Notes under the pieces: model-generated
The model's database searches: none
What the model saw: only the letters and a program-made list of their open reading frames with translations
What the model was told of the DNA's origin: nothing
Shown here: positions 48,480 through 58,632 of the stretch, in pieces
How the letters are laid out: every line of letters begins with the position of its first letter
Numbering within the stretch: the stretch's first letter is position 1
Assembly (NCBI GenBank): GCA_015066805.1
Contig: SVNP01000001.1
Span: 1-64,000, forward strand
DNA: 64,000 nucleotides
Direction of reading: 5' to 3'
Origin: Ruminococcus sp.
Lineage (GTDB): Bacteria > Bacillota > Clostridia > Oscillospirales > Ruminococcaceae
Made by a program: the position numbers and the translations under genes

Positions 48480-51125
48480 TCAGTTGTTCTTGAACATAAA
48501 CTTGCGCTCAAAGGCTTTTACAATTTCCACAACGGGAACAATCAATGCTGCCAGACCGATACCGATAAGATACTGTACAGGCTCCAGTGCCACCAGAGAG
48601 AAGATGTTCTGCAGGGCAGGCACAAACAGCAAAGGAAGGGTCAGTGCAACGGAGAAGGCAATGGCAAAGATCATGGTCTTGTTGTGACTGCCCATGGTAA
48701 ATACGGAGCCATACAGGCTTCTCATATTCCATGCATGGAACATCTCGCAGAAGGACAGAGTCAGGAAAGCCATGGTATCGCCTGCTTCGGGGCTGGTTTG
48801 TGCGCCCACTACATAAGCTGCCAGTGTCAACACTGCGATCAGTGCGCCCTGCCACAGCAGATTGATGCCCAGACCATCCGCAAAGATATGCGCCTTGCTG
48901 TCACGGGGCTTGCGGTTCATGATGCCGCGCTCGGCAGGCTCCATGCCCAGCGCAATGGCAGGGAAGGTATCGGAGATCAGGTTGATCCACAGCAGATGCA
49001 CGGGCTGGAAGATGGTAAAGGCACCGCCGGTCAGGCTACCCAGACCAATGGTAGCCACCAGAATACAAAGCACCTCACTGAGGTTGCTGGAAAGCAGGAA
49101 CTGAATTGCCTTACGGATATTGTCGTAGATTCTTCTGCCTTCTTCCACCGCATTGACGATGGTTGCAAAGTTATCATCGGTCAGCACCATATCGGCAACA
49201 TTCTTGGTTACATCGGTACCGGTAATACCCATACCCACACCGATATCTGCGCTCTTGATAGAGGGAGCATCGTTAACACCGTCACCGGTCATAGCAGTGG
49301 TTTTGCCCAGCTTACGCCATGCATTCACGATGCGTACCTTATGCTCGGGCTGTACACGGGCATATACGCTGTATTCGGTGACTTTCTTCTCAAACTCTTC
49401 ATCGGGAATATTGTTCAGCTCGGCACCGGTCAGGGCCTGCTGTCCCTCACTGAGAATACCCAGCTCCTTGGCAATGGCTACGGCAGTATCCTTATGGTCG
49501 CCGGTGATCATCACAGGGCGGATGCCTGCGCTGCGGCAAAGATCAATGGCAGGCTTTACTTCGGGTCGTACTGGGTCGATCATACCGGTCAGACCAATGT
49601 AGATCAGATCCTGCTCCAGTGTTTCGGGCTTGATCTCGGCAGGCAGTGCATCATATTCACGATATGCTGCCAGCAGCACACGCAGCGCATTATCGGCCAT
49701 CGCCTTGTTTTCGCCCAGAATGCGCTGACGGTCGGCATCGGTCATGGGACGTACCGCACCGTTTTCCAGAATACGGGTACAGCAGCGGAGCGCTTCATCG
49801 GGGGCACCCTTGGTGTACTGCACATAGCCGCCGTTTTGCTTTTCATGCACGGTGGACATCATCTTACGCATGGAATCAAAGGGGGCTTCCGCCGCACGAG
49901 GCGTTTGAGCTTCCATTTCATATTTCTTCAGGCCAAGGGTATTGGCATATGCCACCAGAGCAGCCTCAGTGGGCTCGCCTGTGACGGTGCCGTCGGTATT
50001 CAGGGCAGCATCACAGCACAGAGCCATAGCACGACCCAGCAGTTGTTCATCCTCACCGCAGTGCTTGACTACGGTCATCTTGTTCTGGGTCAGGGTACCG
50101 GTTTTATCGCTGCAGATGACCTCGGCACAGCCCAGAGCCTCAACGGCTGTCAGCTTACGGATGATGGCATTGCGCTTGGACATATTGGTCACACCGATGG
50201 AGAGCACCACAGTAACCACAGCGGCCAGACCTTCGGGGATGGCTGCAACAGCCAGACTGACGGAAAGCATAAAGGATTCCAGGAAAGAAGGCAGCGTGAT
50301 CGCATTGGTCTGCACATACTCACGCACCACGTTCAGGCCCAGAATAAAGATACAGATACCCAGCACTGCAAAGGAGAGGATCTTGCTGAGCTGATCCAGC
50401 TTCTTCTGCAAAGGAGTATCGTCATCCTCGGCAGTGGCAATTGCCGTTGCGATCTTACCCATTTCGGTCTGCATACCGGTTGCCACCACAACCGCCTTTG
50501 CACGGCCGTATGCAATGGTGGAGCCCATATACAGCATATTGCGGCGGTCACCCAAAGGCACTTCCTCGCCGCTGAGCACGTCGCTTTCTTTCTCGGAAGG
50601 TACGCTTTCACCGGTCAGAGCAGCTTCCTCCGCCTTCAGTGCGGCACATTCAATGATACGGCAATCGGCGGGAACACTGTCGCCTGCTTCCAGATTTACA
50701 ATATCACCCACCACCAGCTCTGCGCTGGGCACCACCATAGCAACACCGTCACGAACGATCTTGCTCTGGGCAGCACTCATAGCCTGCAAAGCAGCAATGG
50801 CGGCTTCTGCCTTATTCTCCTGATACACACCCAGCACGGCATTGGCGATGACCACAAACAGAATGATAAACACATCCGCTTCCAGCTTGCCTTCGGCGAT
50901 GATACCGGTAATACCCGATACCACTGCCGCAGCGATCAGCACCAGGATCATGGGGTTTTTGAACTGCTCCAGAAAACGCACAAACAGCGATTTCTTAGGC
51001 GGCTCCTCTAACTGATTGGGGCCGTTCTTTTCCAGTCGGGATGCAGCTTCGGCAGCGGTAAGACCCTGCTCGTTGCTGCCCACTTTCCTGAGGACTTCTT
51101 CAGCGGAGACCAGATAATGCTTCAT
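48480..51125 (-). CDS. PMCA-type P-type ATPase (Ca2+/Mn2+ export)
   Basis: An 881-residue P2 ATPase. An N-terminal cation-ATPase domain (SAEEVLRKVGSNEQGLTAAEA) is followed by ten membrane helices, the TGES actuator loop (ALTGESVPSE), the phosphorylation site CSDKTGTLTQN, the hinge MTGDGVNDAPSIK, and ion-site motifs AAIPEGLAA in M4 and WINLISDTFPAIALG in M6. These resemble bacterial calcium pumps such as LMCA1. A yybP-ykoY riboswitch in the leader senses Mn2+, so manganese efflux is an equally good or better assignment. The start ATG has only a weak nearby site; AAAGGA lies 15 bases upstream. Confidence 0.92.
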   Translation of the reverse strand: MKHYLVSAEEVLRKVGSNEQGLTAAEAASRLEKNGPNQLEEPPKKSLFVRFLEQFKNPMILVLIAAAVVSGITGIIAEGKLEADVFIILFVVIANAVLGVYQENKAEAAIAALQAMSAAQSKIVRDGVAMVVPSAELVVGDIVNLEAGDSVPADCRIIECAALKAEEAALTGESVPSEKESDVLSGEEVPLGDRRNMLYMGSTIAYGRAKAVVVATGMQTEMGKIATAIATAEDDDTPLQKKLDQLSKILSFAVLGICIFILGLNVVREYVQTNAITLPSFLESFMLSVSLAVAAIPEGLAAVVTVVLSIGVTNMSKRNAIIRKLTAVEALGCAEVICSDKTGTLTQNKMTVVKHCGEDEQLLGRAMALCCDAALNTDGTVTGEPTEAALVAYANTLGLKKYEMEAQTPRAAEAPFDSMRKMMSTVHEKQNGGYVQYTKGAPDEALRCCTRILENGAVRPMTDADRQRILGENKAMADNALRVLLAAYREYDALPAEIKPETLEQDLIYIGLTGMIDPVRPEVKPAIDLCRSAGIRPVMITGDHKDTAVAIAKELGILSEGQQALTGAELNNIPDEEFEKKVTEYSVYARVQPEHKVRIVNAWRKLGKTTAMTGDGVNDAPSIKSADIGVGMGITGTDVTKNVADMVLTDDNFATIVNAVEEGRRIYDNIRKAIQFLLSSNLSEVLCILVATIGLGSLTGGAFTIFQPVHLLWINLISDTFPAIALGMEPAERGIMNRKPRDSKAHIFADGLGINLLWQGALIAVLTLAAYVVGAQTSPEAGDTMAFLTLSFCEMFHAWNMRSLYGSVFTMGSHNKTMIFAIAFSVALTLPLLFVPALQNIFSLVALEPVQYLIGIGLAALIVPVVEIVKAFERKFMFKNN

Positions 51126-51184
51126 AGTGACTCAAACCATTCCTTTCTCACATACGGTTGGATGGGGAGCAGGTGCGGGCACAT

Positions 51185-51235
51185 AAAAAAGACCCTCGCT
51201 CCGGCTCACCAAATGGAACACAAAGCGAAAGTCTT
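51185..51235 (-). terminator. riboswitch expression-platform terminator
   Basis: On the minus strand AAGACTTTCGCT pairs with AGCGAGGGTCTT (two G-U pairs), followed by TTTTTT. The left arm is also the 3' strand of the riboswitch P1 helix, so aptamer folding and termination exclude each other. Confidence 0.8.
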
Positions 51236-51330
51236 GCCAATTCTATTTCACGCGGCTGTGTGAAAGGCACACAGCGATCTGTCGCAATGAAATCCGACCG
51301 AGGAGCGGTCGGCGGCTACTCCCTTTCCGC
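51225..51330 (-). ncRNA. yybP-ykoY manganese riboswitch
   Basis: The minus-strand leader has the two conserved ends of this class: AAAGGGAGTAGC near 51326-51315 and TTGGCAAGACTTT near 51241-51228, with P1 formed by GCGGAAAG and CTTTCGC. Between them are two further stem-loops (CCGACCGCTCCTCGGTCGG and GCTGTGTGCCTTTCACACAGC). Mn2+ binding would stabilise P1 and free the gene from the terminator, turning the ATPase on. Class assigned from motif memory, not by covariance search. Confidence 0.8.
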
Positions 51331-51340
51331 AATACAAAAA

Positions 51341-51369
51341 AGTATACCACAGTTTTCCGGCGTTGTCAA
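51341..51369 (-). promoter_or_regulatory. sigma-A promoter of the P-type ATPase gene
   Basis: On the minus strand, a consensus TTGACA (51369-51364), a 17-bp spacer and TATACT (51346-51341). The predicted start is a few bases before the riboswitch. Confidence 0.88.
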
Positions 51370-51478
51370 GGGGATTTCTGCCATATACCGCAGTTTTTTA
51401 CACAAGAAACAGTTATCTGCCGTATAGGGGCTTTCTCTTTGGGATATACTGGATACATTACGATAAGGAGGCATCCCC

Positions 51479-52642
51479 ATGACGGACAAGAAAAACAGTA
51501 CACAACAATTGCTGCCGGAAGATGATGGTCTTCTTTCGGGACGGATCCTGCCCGAAACGCTGACGGCACTGGGCAATGGTCTGGCAGAGATCGCAGCACG
51601 CTGCATGATCGGCTTTTCGCCGGATTCTGCCTTTGCAAAGGCAACGGCGTACAGCGTGGCAGGTGCAGCGGCGGCTGCCGGCGGACAGGCGGTTCTGGTG
51701 GCGGATTGTGCGCCGGTGGAACTGGGCATGGCATCGGTTGCGGGTGATTGTGATTGTATTCTGCATATTGACCACAGCAGGCTGCATATCTACGCCAAGG
51801 GTCTGCTGCCTCTGACAGCATCTCAGCAGCAGGCATTGGCACATACCTGCGGCAGCGGATGGCTGCAGCGCAGTGAATACGGTTCTGTTTCCGATGGAGA
51901 AGGGCTGCGGCTGCTGTACCCCGGTGAGATTTTGCGGCGGCTGCCCAAAACATTGAACTGTATGCCTGAGATCAGCACCGGTTCTCAGCGGATGCTGACG
52001 CTGCTGAACCGATTATTCCGCGGCGGAAGAGGCAAGGCAATGACCTTTCAACTGGCACAGGATGGCAGAAGGGTATCTTTGTTTACCGAGGAGCACGGCT
52101 GGATCTTTTACGAACGCCTGCTGATGCTGGTAACGGAACAGTTCTTTGCGGAGGGCAGAGATGTGGCTTTACCCTTCTGGATGCCCCGCAGTGCGGAAAC
52201 ACTTGCAGCACAGTATCATCGCAGAGTATTGCGGTACGCTTCCGCCTCCGACGGTACCGACGGTGAAGCCAGAGCATTGGCACTGCGGCAGGGCATCACC
52301 CTGGATGGTGCCATTCTCTGTGCCGAGGTGCTGCGGCTCTGCAGCGAAAAGGGAGAAGCGGCTGCCGGCTGGCTTGCCTCCGAACCCATGACCCATACCG
52401 TGCGTCGCATCGTGTCTGCACCTGTGGGGCAGATCATGAACGGACAGGAGATCCTTAGCCGCTGTGCAAGCCATTGGGAGCTGACCGATACCCCTGAGGG
52501 CATTGTAGCAGATCGGGGCAGCAGCCACGCCCTGATCCGACCTTCCGCCACAGGGCGCAGTATGACACTTTGGACAGAAGCCGAAAGTATGGAGATGGCA
52601 GCAGAGCTGGCAGGACAGCTTACCGCCCTGCTGGAGCGATAA
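51479..52642 (+). CDS. divergent phosphohexomutase-like protein, probably catalytically inactive
   Basis: A 387-residue soluble protein. Its order of elements follows alpha-D-phosphohexomutases (GlmM/PMM): an early GFSPDSAFAKATAYSVAGAAAAAGGQAVL, then ELGMASVAGDCDCILHIDHSRLHIYAKGL where the enzymes have the ASHNP serine loop, then KAMTFQLAQDGRRVSLFTEEHG where they have DGDxDR. Both catalytic loops are missing their key residues (no phosphoserine motif, no Asp triad). The C-terminal part is also reduced. I infer a pseudoenzyme or a new activity. AAGGAGG lies eight bases before ATG. Promoter unclear: TATACT at 51445-51450 with GTATA 18 bases upstream. Confidence 0.6.
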   Translation: MTDKKNSTQQLLPEDDGLLSGRILPETLTALGNGLAEIAARCMIGFSPDSAFAKATAYSVAGAAAAAGGQAVLVADCAPVELGMASVAGDCDCILHIDHSRLHIYAKGLLPLTASQQQALAHTCGSGWLQRSEYGSVSDGEGLRLLYPGEILRRLPKTLNCMPEISTGSQRMLTLLNRLFRGGRGKAMTFQLAQDGRRVSLFTEEHGWIFYERLLMLVTEQFFAEGRDVALPFWMPRSAETLAAQYHRRVLRYASASDGTDGEARALALRQGITLDGAILCAEVLRLCSEKGEAAAGWLASEPMTHTVRRIVSAPVGQIMNGQEILSRCASHWELTDTPEGIVADRGSSHALIRPSATGRSMTLWTEAESMEMAAELAGQLTALLER

Positions 52643-52721
52643 ATTCAAACAGGAACTGCACTTAAGCATACAAAATGGGGAGAAAACCGCTCCCCCTACA
52701 TAGGTCATCGACAAAATTCCC

Positions 52722-52750
52722 TTGACTTTTTGCGCTAATTGTCGTATACT
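52722..52750 (+). promoter_or_regulatory. sigma-A promoter of the rnj operon
   Basis: TTGACT (52722-52727), a 17-bp spacer and TATACT (52745-52750). The ~100-base leader up to TTG 52860 contains a possible ACCTG...CAGGT stem near 52790-52820; I recognise no known RNA class. Confidence 0.82.
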
Positions 52751-52859
52751 GTTACATGTATGAGTGTGCCTATATGCATTCGGCTTTTACCTGTGGTGCA
52801 GGCTGGCCCGCAGGTTATATAGATCATTCACTATTTTTATTTGCAAGGAGCGTATTGTA

Positions 52860-54734
52860 TTGAACAGAAATCAGAATCACAACGGCAATGGCGGAAGACG
52901 TTCCGGCTTTGTCCCCAAAAGCAGAGGCGGCGTGCCGCTTTCCTCTGTGGGAAGAAAGTTCTTCCCCGTGGAAGCCGCTGCCGAAAAACAAGAGAAAAAA
53001 TCACGGAAGACCGAACAGCTTCCTGTGGTGGCGAAGAAATCCGCAGGCAGCCAGAATACCCATGCAGAGCGTCCCAAAACACCGGTACGCATCATTCCTC
53101 TGGGCGGCCTGGGCGAGATCGGCAAAAACCTGACGGTCATTGAATGCTCCGGTGATATGTTTATCATTGACTGCGGCATGGCCTTCCCCGATGCGGAAAT
53201 GCCCGGTGTGGACTCCGTCATCCCCGATTTTACCTATCTGGAAAAAAATGCAGACCGCTTCCGCGGTGTGGTGCTGACCCACGGCCATGAGGATCACATC
53301 GGCGGTCTGGCCTATCTGCTGAAAAAGATCAACGTACCCGTATACGGCACCCAACTGACACTGGCCTTGGTGGAATCCAAGCTGAAGGAGCATCATCTCA
53401 GCCAGAGCGCAAAGCTGAATGTGGTAAAGCCCCGCCAGACGGTTCGTATGGGCTGCATGGCTGTGGAATTTATCCATGTCAACCACTCTATCCCCGACGC
53501 AGTGGGTCTTGCAGTGCATACACCCGCAGGTGTACTGGTGCATACCGGCGATTTTAAGGTGGATTACTCCCCCATTAACGGCGGCATCATTGATCTGGCA
53601 CGTTTCGGCGAGCTTGGCTCCAAGGGCGTGCTGGCTCTCATGGCGGATTCCACCAACGCAGAGCGTGCCGGCTTTACGCCCACAGAGCGTACCGTGGGCG
53701 AATCCTTTGAAAAGCTGTTTGCCACAGCCGAAGGCAAGCGGATCATCGTGGCAACCTTCTCCTCCAATGTGCATCGTGTGCAGCAGATCATCAACTGTGC
53801 GGAGCGTTACGGCAGAAAAGTCGTGGTGCTGGGCAGAAGTATGATCAATGTGATGAATATTGCCACCAAGCTGGGGCATCTGCAGGTAAAAAAAGGCACC
53901 ATTATTGATGTGGAGCTGATGAATCGTTATTCCGCCAAGGATATTGTGCTCATCACCACCGGCAGCCAGGGCGAGCCTATGTCTGCCCTGACCCGTATGG
54001 CCATGCATGGTCATAAACAGGTTGCCATTACCCCCCAGGATTTCATTATCATCTCCGCAACACCTATTCCCGGCAACGAAAAGTATGTGACCCGCGTGGT
54101 CAATGAGCTGATGAAATCCGGTGCACAGGTAGTTTACGAGAGAATGTACGAGGTACACGTTTCCGGCCACGCCTGCCAGGAAGAGCTGAAGCTCATGCTG
54201 GCACTGACCAAGCCAAAGTTCTTTATCCCCGTGCACGGCGAGTATAAGCACCTGAAAAAACACGCACAACTAGCAGTGGATATGGGCATCCCCAAGGAAA
54301 ATGTACTGATCGCCGAGCTGGGCAACATCATTGAAACCAACGGTGTGCAGATGAAGGTCGTGTCGCAGGCACCCTGCGGCAGCGTTATGGTGGATGGCCT
54401 CGGTGTGGGCGATGTCGGTGCCATTGTGCTGCGTGATCGCAAGCATCTGGCACAGGATGGTCTGATCATTGTGGTGCTGGGTATTGATAAAAACGGTACT
54501 GTGGTTTCCGGCCCCGAGCTGATCTCCAGAGGCTTTGTGTATGTCCGTGAGGCAGAAACCATCATGGAAGGCGCAAAGCAACGTGTCTGCGATGCACTGG
54601 AGGGCTGCTCCGCCAATGAGATCCGTGACTGGAATAACCTGAAGTTGACGCTGCGGGATGTGCTCATTGATTATATCCGCGAGGCCACCCAGCGCAGACC
54701 CATGATCCTGCCGATCATCATGGAAATGGAATGA
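52860..54734 (+). CDS. rnj: ribonuclease J
   Basis: RNase J is the 5'-3' exo- and endoribonuclease of Firmicutes mRNA decay. The 624-residue protein has an extra N-terminal ~75 residues that are basic and low-complexity (rich in Asn, Gly, Arg and Lys). The metallo-beta-lactamase core follows with IIPLGGLGEIGKN, the zinc motif THGHEDHIGG and VNHSIPDAVG, then the beta-CASP segment (MADSTNAERAGFTPTE) and SGHACQEE. The start is TTG 52860, nine bases after AAGGAG; the upstream frame reaches 52764 without a site. First gene of a run shared with gdpP. Confidence 0.93.
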   Translation: MNRNQNHNGNGGRRSGFVPKSRGGVPLSSVGRKFFPVEAAAEKQEKKSRKTEQLPVVAKKSAGSQNTHAERPKTPVRIIPLGGLGEIGKNLTVIECSGDMFIIDCGMAFPDAEMPGVDSVIPDFTYLEKNADRFRGVVLTHGHEDHIGGLAYLLKKINVPVYGTQLTLALVESKLKEHHLSQSAKLNVVKPRQTVRMGCMAVEFIHVNHSIPDAVGLAVHTPAGVLVHTGDFKVDYSPINGGIIDLARFGELGSKGVLALMADSTNAERAGFTPTERTVGESFEKLFATAEGKRIIVATFSSNVHRVQQIINCAERYGRKVVVLGRSMINVMNIATKLGHLQVKKGTIIDVELMNRYSAKDIVLITTGSQGEPMSALTRMAMHGHKQVAITPQDFIIISATPIPGNEKYVTRVVNELMKSGAQVVYERMYEVHVSGHACQEELKLMLALTKPKFFIPVHGEYKHLKKHAQLAVDMGIPKENVLIAELGNIIETNGVQMKVVSQAPCGSVMVDGLGVGDVGAIVLRDRKHLAQDGLIIVVLGIDKNGTVVSGPELISRGFVYVREAETIMEGAKQRVCDALEGCSANEIRDWNNLKLTLRDVLIDYIREATQRRPMILPIIMEME

Positions 54735-54775
54735 CAAACAAACGGCAAAATCAAACAGAAAGCCGGTGAGGGAAT

Positions 54776-56785
54776 ATGCGAAAAAAATCAACATGGCGGC
54801 TGGTGTGTGCCCTGCTGCTGCTGATCGCCTCCGCTGTGGTCATACTTTGTATGATCGGCACAGAGCAAAAACAGGGGTTGTTCTTCTGGGTGGCAGTCAC
54901 CCTGCTGGCAACGGGTGCCCTATGGACCATTGGAGAAGGCGTCCTGCTGCATCGGAATTTCTGGGGGTATATCTCGGAAATGAACAGCACCCTTGCCGAT
55001 ACTGCCGCACAGGTGCCCGAACAAATGCCCATTCCCACAGCCATTCTCAGCGAGGGAAAGGAGCTGCTCTGGTATAACAGCAGCTTCCGCCGTCTGATAG
55101 CAGGCGATACGGACTGCCGCGGAAGAAATATTCAGCACATTATCCCGTTGGATTTCCGCAAGCTGCTGGAAAAAGGCTTCTGCGATCTGGCTCTGCCCGG
55201 CCACGCTTACCGTGTATCCATCAGCGAGCACATGAAGGACGGTACCAAAACCTCCCTGCTGTGCTTCCAGGATATCAGTGCCATGGTGGAACTGCGGAAC
55301 CGTTATTTCAATGCCAAACTTTGCGTCATCCACGTCATGGTGGATAACTACGACGACCTCTTCAGCGGAGCCAGACAAAGCGAACGAGCTTCCCTGATGG
55401 CAGAGCTGGAAAACCTCATCGACCGGTTCTTCCAGCAGTACCACTGCATTACCTGCCCTTTAAGCGACGATCATTTTATGGTGCTGATCGAGGCGCAGTA
55501 TTTCCGTACCATTCAAAACGAGAAATTCCCCATTCTGGATGCCGCAAGAAAGATCCTTGTCAGCGGAAAAACACCCCTCACCCTGTCCATCGGTGCCGGC
55601 TACGACGGCGAGAGCTTTGCACAAAATGAGCTGTACGCCAGACAATCTCTGGATATGGCCATGGGTAGAGGCGGCGATCAGGCTGCTGTCAAGACCCTTT
55701 CGGGCTTTGATTTCTTCGGCGGTGTTTCCAAGGCGGTGGAGCATCGCTCCAAAACCCGCTACCGCTATGTGGCAAAGGCCTTGCAGGAGATCATCCAGAG
55801 CAATGATAAGGTCATTGTCATGGGTCACCGCTATACCGATCTGGATGCAGTGGGTGCTGCCGTAGGTGTGGCATTTATTGCACAGGAGCAGGGCAGACCC
55901 GCTTATGTGGCCATCAATGCAGAGGCGACCCTGGCTGCACCTTTGGTCAAGCGGCTGCAAAAAGAATGCCCCGACCTGCTGATGACCCCCGATGAAGCTG
56001 TGGAGGCCTGTGATGATCACACTGTAGTGGTCATTGTGGATACCGTAAACAAAGAACTGGTGGAAAGCAAAGAGCTGTATCAGAAGGCAAAGCAGGTGGT
56101 GGTCATTGACCATCACCGCAAAATGGCAAACTGCATTGATGATATGCTGCTGCTGCTCCATGATCCGCTGGCATCCTCTGCGGCAGAGCTGGTAACCGAA
56201 ATGCTGGCCTACCTGGAGCTGCACAAGGATCTGCCCGGACTGTATGCGGAATCTCTGCTGGCAGGTATTATGCTGGATACCAAGAATTTCGTTATGCAGA
56301 CCGGCGTACATACCTTTGAAGCCGCTGCACTGCTGCGGGAATGCGGTGCCGATCCCATTGTGGTGAAAACCTTGTTCTCCGCCACCATGAGTGCCTATCG
56401 TCAGCGTTCCCGTATGGTGGTGGATGCAGAGCTGCACGGCCGCTGCGCCATTACCGTTGCAAGAGATGAATGTCAGGATATCCAGATCATTGCCTCCCAG
56501 ACAGCCGATGAGCTGCTGGGTATCGAAGGTGTGGACGCCTCCTTTGTGATATACCCCAACCGGGGAGCCTCCTGTATTTCGGCACGCTCTCTGGGCAAGA
56601 TGAATGTACAGGTCATTATGGAGCAGCTTGGCGGCGGTGGTCATCAGACCATGGCTGCCGCACAGCGCAAGGATTGCTCCCCTACCGAATTACGAACCAA
56701 ACTCATCGGCGTGTTGGATGCCATGGCTGCCGCAGAGCAGGCCATAGGCTCCGCTGCTGCCGAAGAACCATCAACGAAAGGATAA
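54776..56785 (+). CDS. gdpP: cyclic-di-AMP phosphodiesterase GdpP
   Basis: GdpP degrades the second messenger c-di-AMP. The 669-residue protein has two N-terminal membrane helices, a PAS-like domain (about 80-170), a degenerate GGDEF domain (~170-310) and a DHH/DHHA1 phosphodiesterase: [29 protein letters not shown], and [12 protein letters not shown] near the end. The metal-binding Asp and His residues are all present. It is followed within eight bases by rplI, the usual order in Firmicutes. It may tune KtrA activity through c-di-AMP. Confidence 0.95.
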   Translation: MRKKSTWRLVCALLLLIASAVVILCMIGTEQKQGLFFWVAVTLLATGALWTIGEGVLLHRNFWGYISEMNSTLADTAAQVPEQMPIPTAILSEGKELLWYNSSFRRLIAGDTDCRGRNIQHIIPLDFRKLLEKGFCDLALPGHAYRVSISEHMKDGTKTSLLCFQDISAMVELRNRYFNAKLCVIHVMVDNYDDLFSGARQSERASLMAELENLIDRFFQQYHCITCPLSDDHFMVLIEAQYFRTIQNEKFPILDAARKILVSGKTPLTLSIGAGYDGESFAQNELYARQSLDMAMGRGGDQAAVKTLSGFDFFGGVSKAVEHRSKTRYRYVAKALQEIIQSNDKVIVMGHRYTDLDAVGAAVGVAFIAQEQGRPAYVAINAEATLAAPLVKRLQKECPDLLMTPDEAVEACDDHTVVVIVDTVNKELVESKELYQKAKQVVVIDHHRKMANCIDDMLLLLHDPLASSAAELVTEMLAYLELHKDLPGLYAESLLAGIMLDTKNFVMQTGVHTFEAAALLRECGADPIVVKTLFSATMSAYRQRSRMVVDAELHGRCAITVARDECQDIQIIASQTADELLGIEGVDASFVIYPNRGASCISARSLGKMNVQVIMEQLGGGGHQTMAAAQRKDCSPTELRTKLIGVLDAMAAAEQAIGSAAAEEPSTKG

Positions 56786-56792
56786 GAAAGCT

Positions 56793-57245
56793 ATGAAAGT
56801 TATTTTGCTGCAGGATGTAAAGGGCACCGGTAAAAAAGGTGATGTGAAGAACGTCTCCGACGGCTTTGCCAGAAACTTCCTCATCGGAAAAGGGCTGGCT
56901 GTGGAAGCTACCCCCAAGAATCTCACCGAGCTGCAGGGCAAAAAGGATTCCGCCCAGCATAAGATCGACGTGGCACGGCAGGAGGCACAGGAGCAGGCTG
57001 CCAAGCTGAAGGATCAGACCGTGACCGTGCGTGCAAAGGCAGGTCAGGGCGGCAAGCTCTTCGGTGCGGTAACACCTGCCCATATCGCCGAAGCCGTGGA
57101 AGCACAGTTCGGCTTTGCTGTGGATAAGCGTAAGATCGCTACCACCGTGGAAATCAAGAATGCAGGCACCTATACCGCCGAAGCAAAGCTGTTCAACGGT
57201 GTCAGCGCACAATTCACCGTTTCTGTGGTGGCCGATAATGCCTGA
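56793..57245 (+). CDS. rplI: 50S ribosomal protein L9
   Basis: A 150-residue ribosomal protein of normal length. The N-domain is [40 protein letters not shown], the bL9 signature. A long helix ([25 protein letters not shown]) links it to the C-domain with [17 protein letters not shown]. It binds 23S rRNA near L1 and helps keep the reading frame. Its stop overlaps the dnaB start. Confidence 0.97.
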   Translation: MKVILLQDVKGTGKKGDVKNVSDGFARNFLIGKGLAVEATPKNLTELQGKKDSAQHKIDVARQEAQEQAAKLKDQTVTVRAKAGQGGKLFGAVTPAHIAEAVEAQFGFAVDKRKIATTVEIKNAGTYTAEAKLFNGVSAQFTVSVVADNA

Positions 57246-58632
57246 ACGGGATGTAAAAGCCTACGGGGAAGACAGCGGCTTCCGTGAGGATGCAGAACGG
57301 GGTATGCCCCAGAGCATTGACGCAGAGCAATCGGTTTTAGGCTCGGTGCTGCTTGCGCCGGAGTCTATCAGCACCGCATTGGAGTTCATCAAGCCCGAAT
57401 CCTTCTCTGTCCCCCAGCACCGTGAGCTGTTCCGTGTGATGGTTACCATGTTCACAGGCGCACAGGCAGAAAACATGGACGCTGTGGTGATCCTCAACGA
57501 GGCATTGCGGCTGGGCATTTTTGAAACCCCCGCCGAAGGCAGACGATATCTGGCTGCATTGTCCGATTCGGTGCCTTCCGCAGATAATATTGCCAGCTAC
57601 GCAAAGATCGTGGCAGAAAAATACTGCGCCAGAATGCTGGCTGCCGTTGCCCGTGATCTGCTCAATGAGATCGCCGCAGGCACCGAATCCGCACAAACCC
57701 TGCTGGATTCCGCCGAACAGCGTATTTTTGACATCCGTCAGGGCAGAGATGTGCGTGGCCTGATCCCCATTGGCGATGTGCTGGTTTCCACCTATCGCCA
57801 TCTGGTGGATATTTCCGGCCCCGACCGTGCCCAGTTTGTGGGTGCAGGCACAGGCTTCCCCGATCTTGACCGGATTACGGGCGGTATGAATAACTCCGAC
57901 CTGGTGCTGCTGGCTGCCCGACCCGGTATGGGTAAAACCTCCTTTGCACTGAATCTGGCAACCAATGTCAGCCGCAGCTCCGGCAGAACCGTTGCCATCT
58001 ATTCCTTGGAAATGAGTATGGAGCAGCTTGCCTCCAGAATGCTCTCCACTGCCGCACTGGTAGATTCCCACAAGCTGCGTACCGGCCGTCTGGATGCCAA
58101 GGAATGGGGCAGACTGGCGGAAAGTGCCGATATGCTCTCAGGGATGAACATTGTGCTTTCCGAAGCCACCGGCATTACCGTTTCTCAGATGAAGGCGCAG
58201 CTCCGCCGTGTGAAGAATCTGGGCATGGTGGTCATCGACTACCTGCAGCTCATGGATTCTCCCACCAAAAGCGATAACCGTGTGCTGGTCATCTCCGAGA
58301 TCACCAGAGGCCTGAAGCTGATGGCCAAGGAGCTGAATGTTCCCGTGCTGCTGCTTTCCCAGCTCAACCGTGGTGTGGAAAGCCGCCCCGATAAACGCCC
58401 CATGCTCTCGGATCTCCGTGAATCCGGCTCCATTGAGCAGGATGCGGATATCGTTATGTTCCTGTATAACGATTTCTACTATAATCGGGATACCGACAAG
58501 CCCAATATCACCGAATGCATCGTGCAGAAAAACCGTCACGGTGAAACCGCTACGGTCAATCTGATCTGGGATGCACAGTATACACGGTTCTCCTCTCCCG
58601 CAAGAGATGATGCCGTGCCTCCGCCCTCATGA
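57238..58632 (+). CDS. dnaB: replicative DNA helicase DnaB
   Basis: The hexameric replication-fork helicase (called DnaC in B. subtilis). In 464 residues the N-terminal domain ([17 protein letters not shown]) is followed by the RecA-like domain with [17 protein letters not shown] (Walker A), [23 protein letters not shown] (Walker B) and [32 protein letters not shown]. There is no intein. The start ATG 57238 lies inside the last codons of rplI. Confidence 0.96.
   Translation: MPERDVKAYGEDSGFREDAERGMPQSIDAEQSVLGSVLLAPESISTALEFIKPESFSVPQHRELFRVMVTMFTGAQAENMDAVVILNEALRLGIFETPAEGRRYLAALSDSVPSADNIASYAKIVAEKYCARMLAAVARDLLNEIAAGTESAQTLLDSAEQRIFDIRQGRDVRGLIPIGDVLVSTYRHLVDISGPDRAQFVGAGTGFPDLDRITGGMNNSDLVLLAARPGMGKTSFALNLATNVSRSSGRTVAIYSLEMSMEQLASRMLSTAALVDSHKLRTGRLDAKEWGRLAESADMLSGMNIVLSEATGITVSQMKAQLRRVKNLGMVVIDYLQLMDSPTKSDNRVLVISEITRGLKLMAKELNVPVLLLSQLNRGVESRPDKRPMLSDLRESGSIEQDADIVMFLYNDFYYNRDTDKPNITECIVQKNRHGETATVNLIWDAQYTRFSSPARDDAVPPPS

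Noticed and set aside
47991-51011. Open frame of about 1000 codons on the plus strand opposite the P-type ATPase and zur
   Set aside because: It mirrors the codon pattern of a clear P-ATPase gene, has no conserved domain and no ribosome binding site, and runs through the promoter and terminator on the other strand.
48480-51125. Calling the pump a sure calcium exporter
   Set aside because: The fold fits, but the Mn2+-type riboswitch in the leader makes calcium specificity uncertain.
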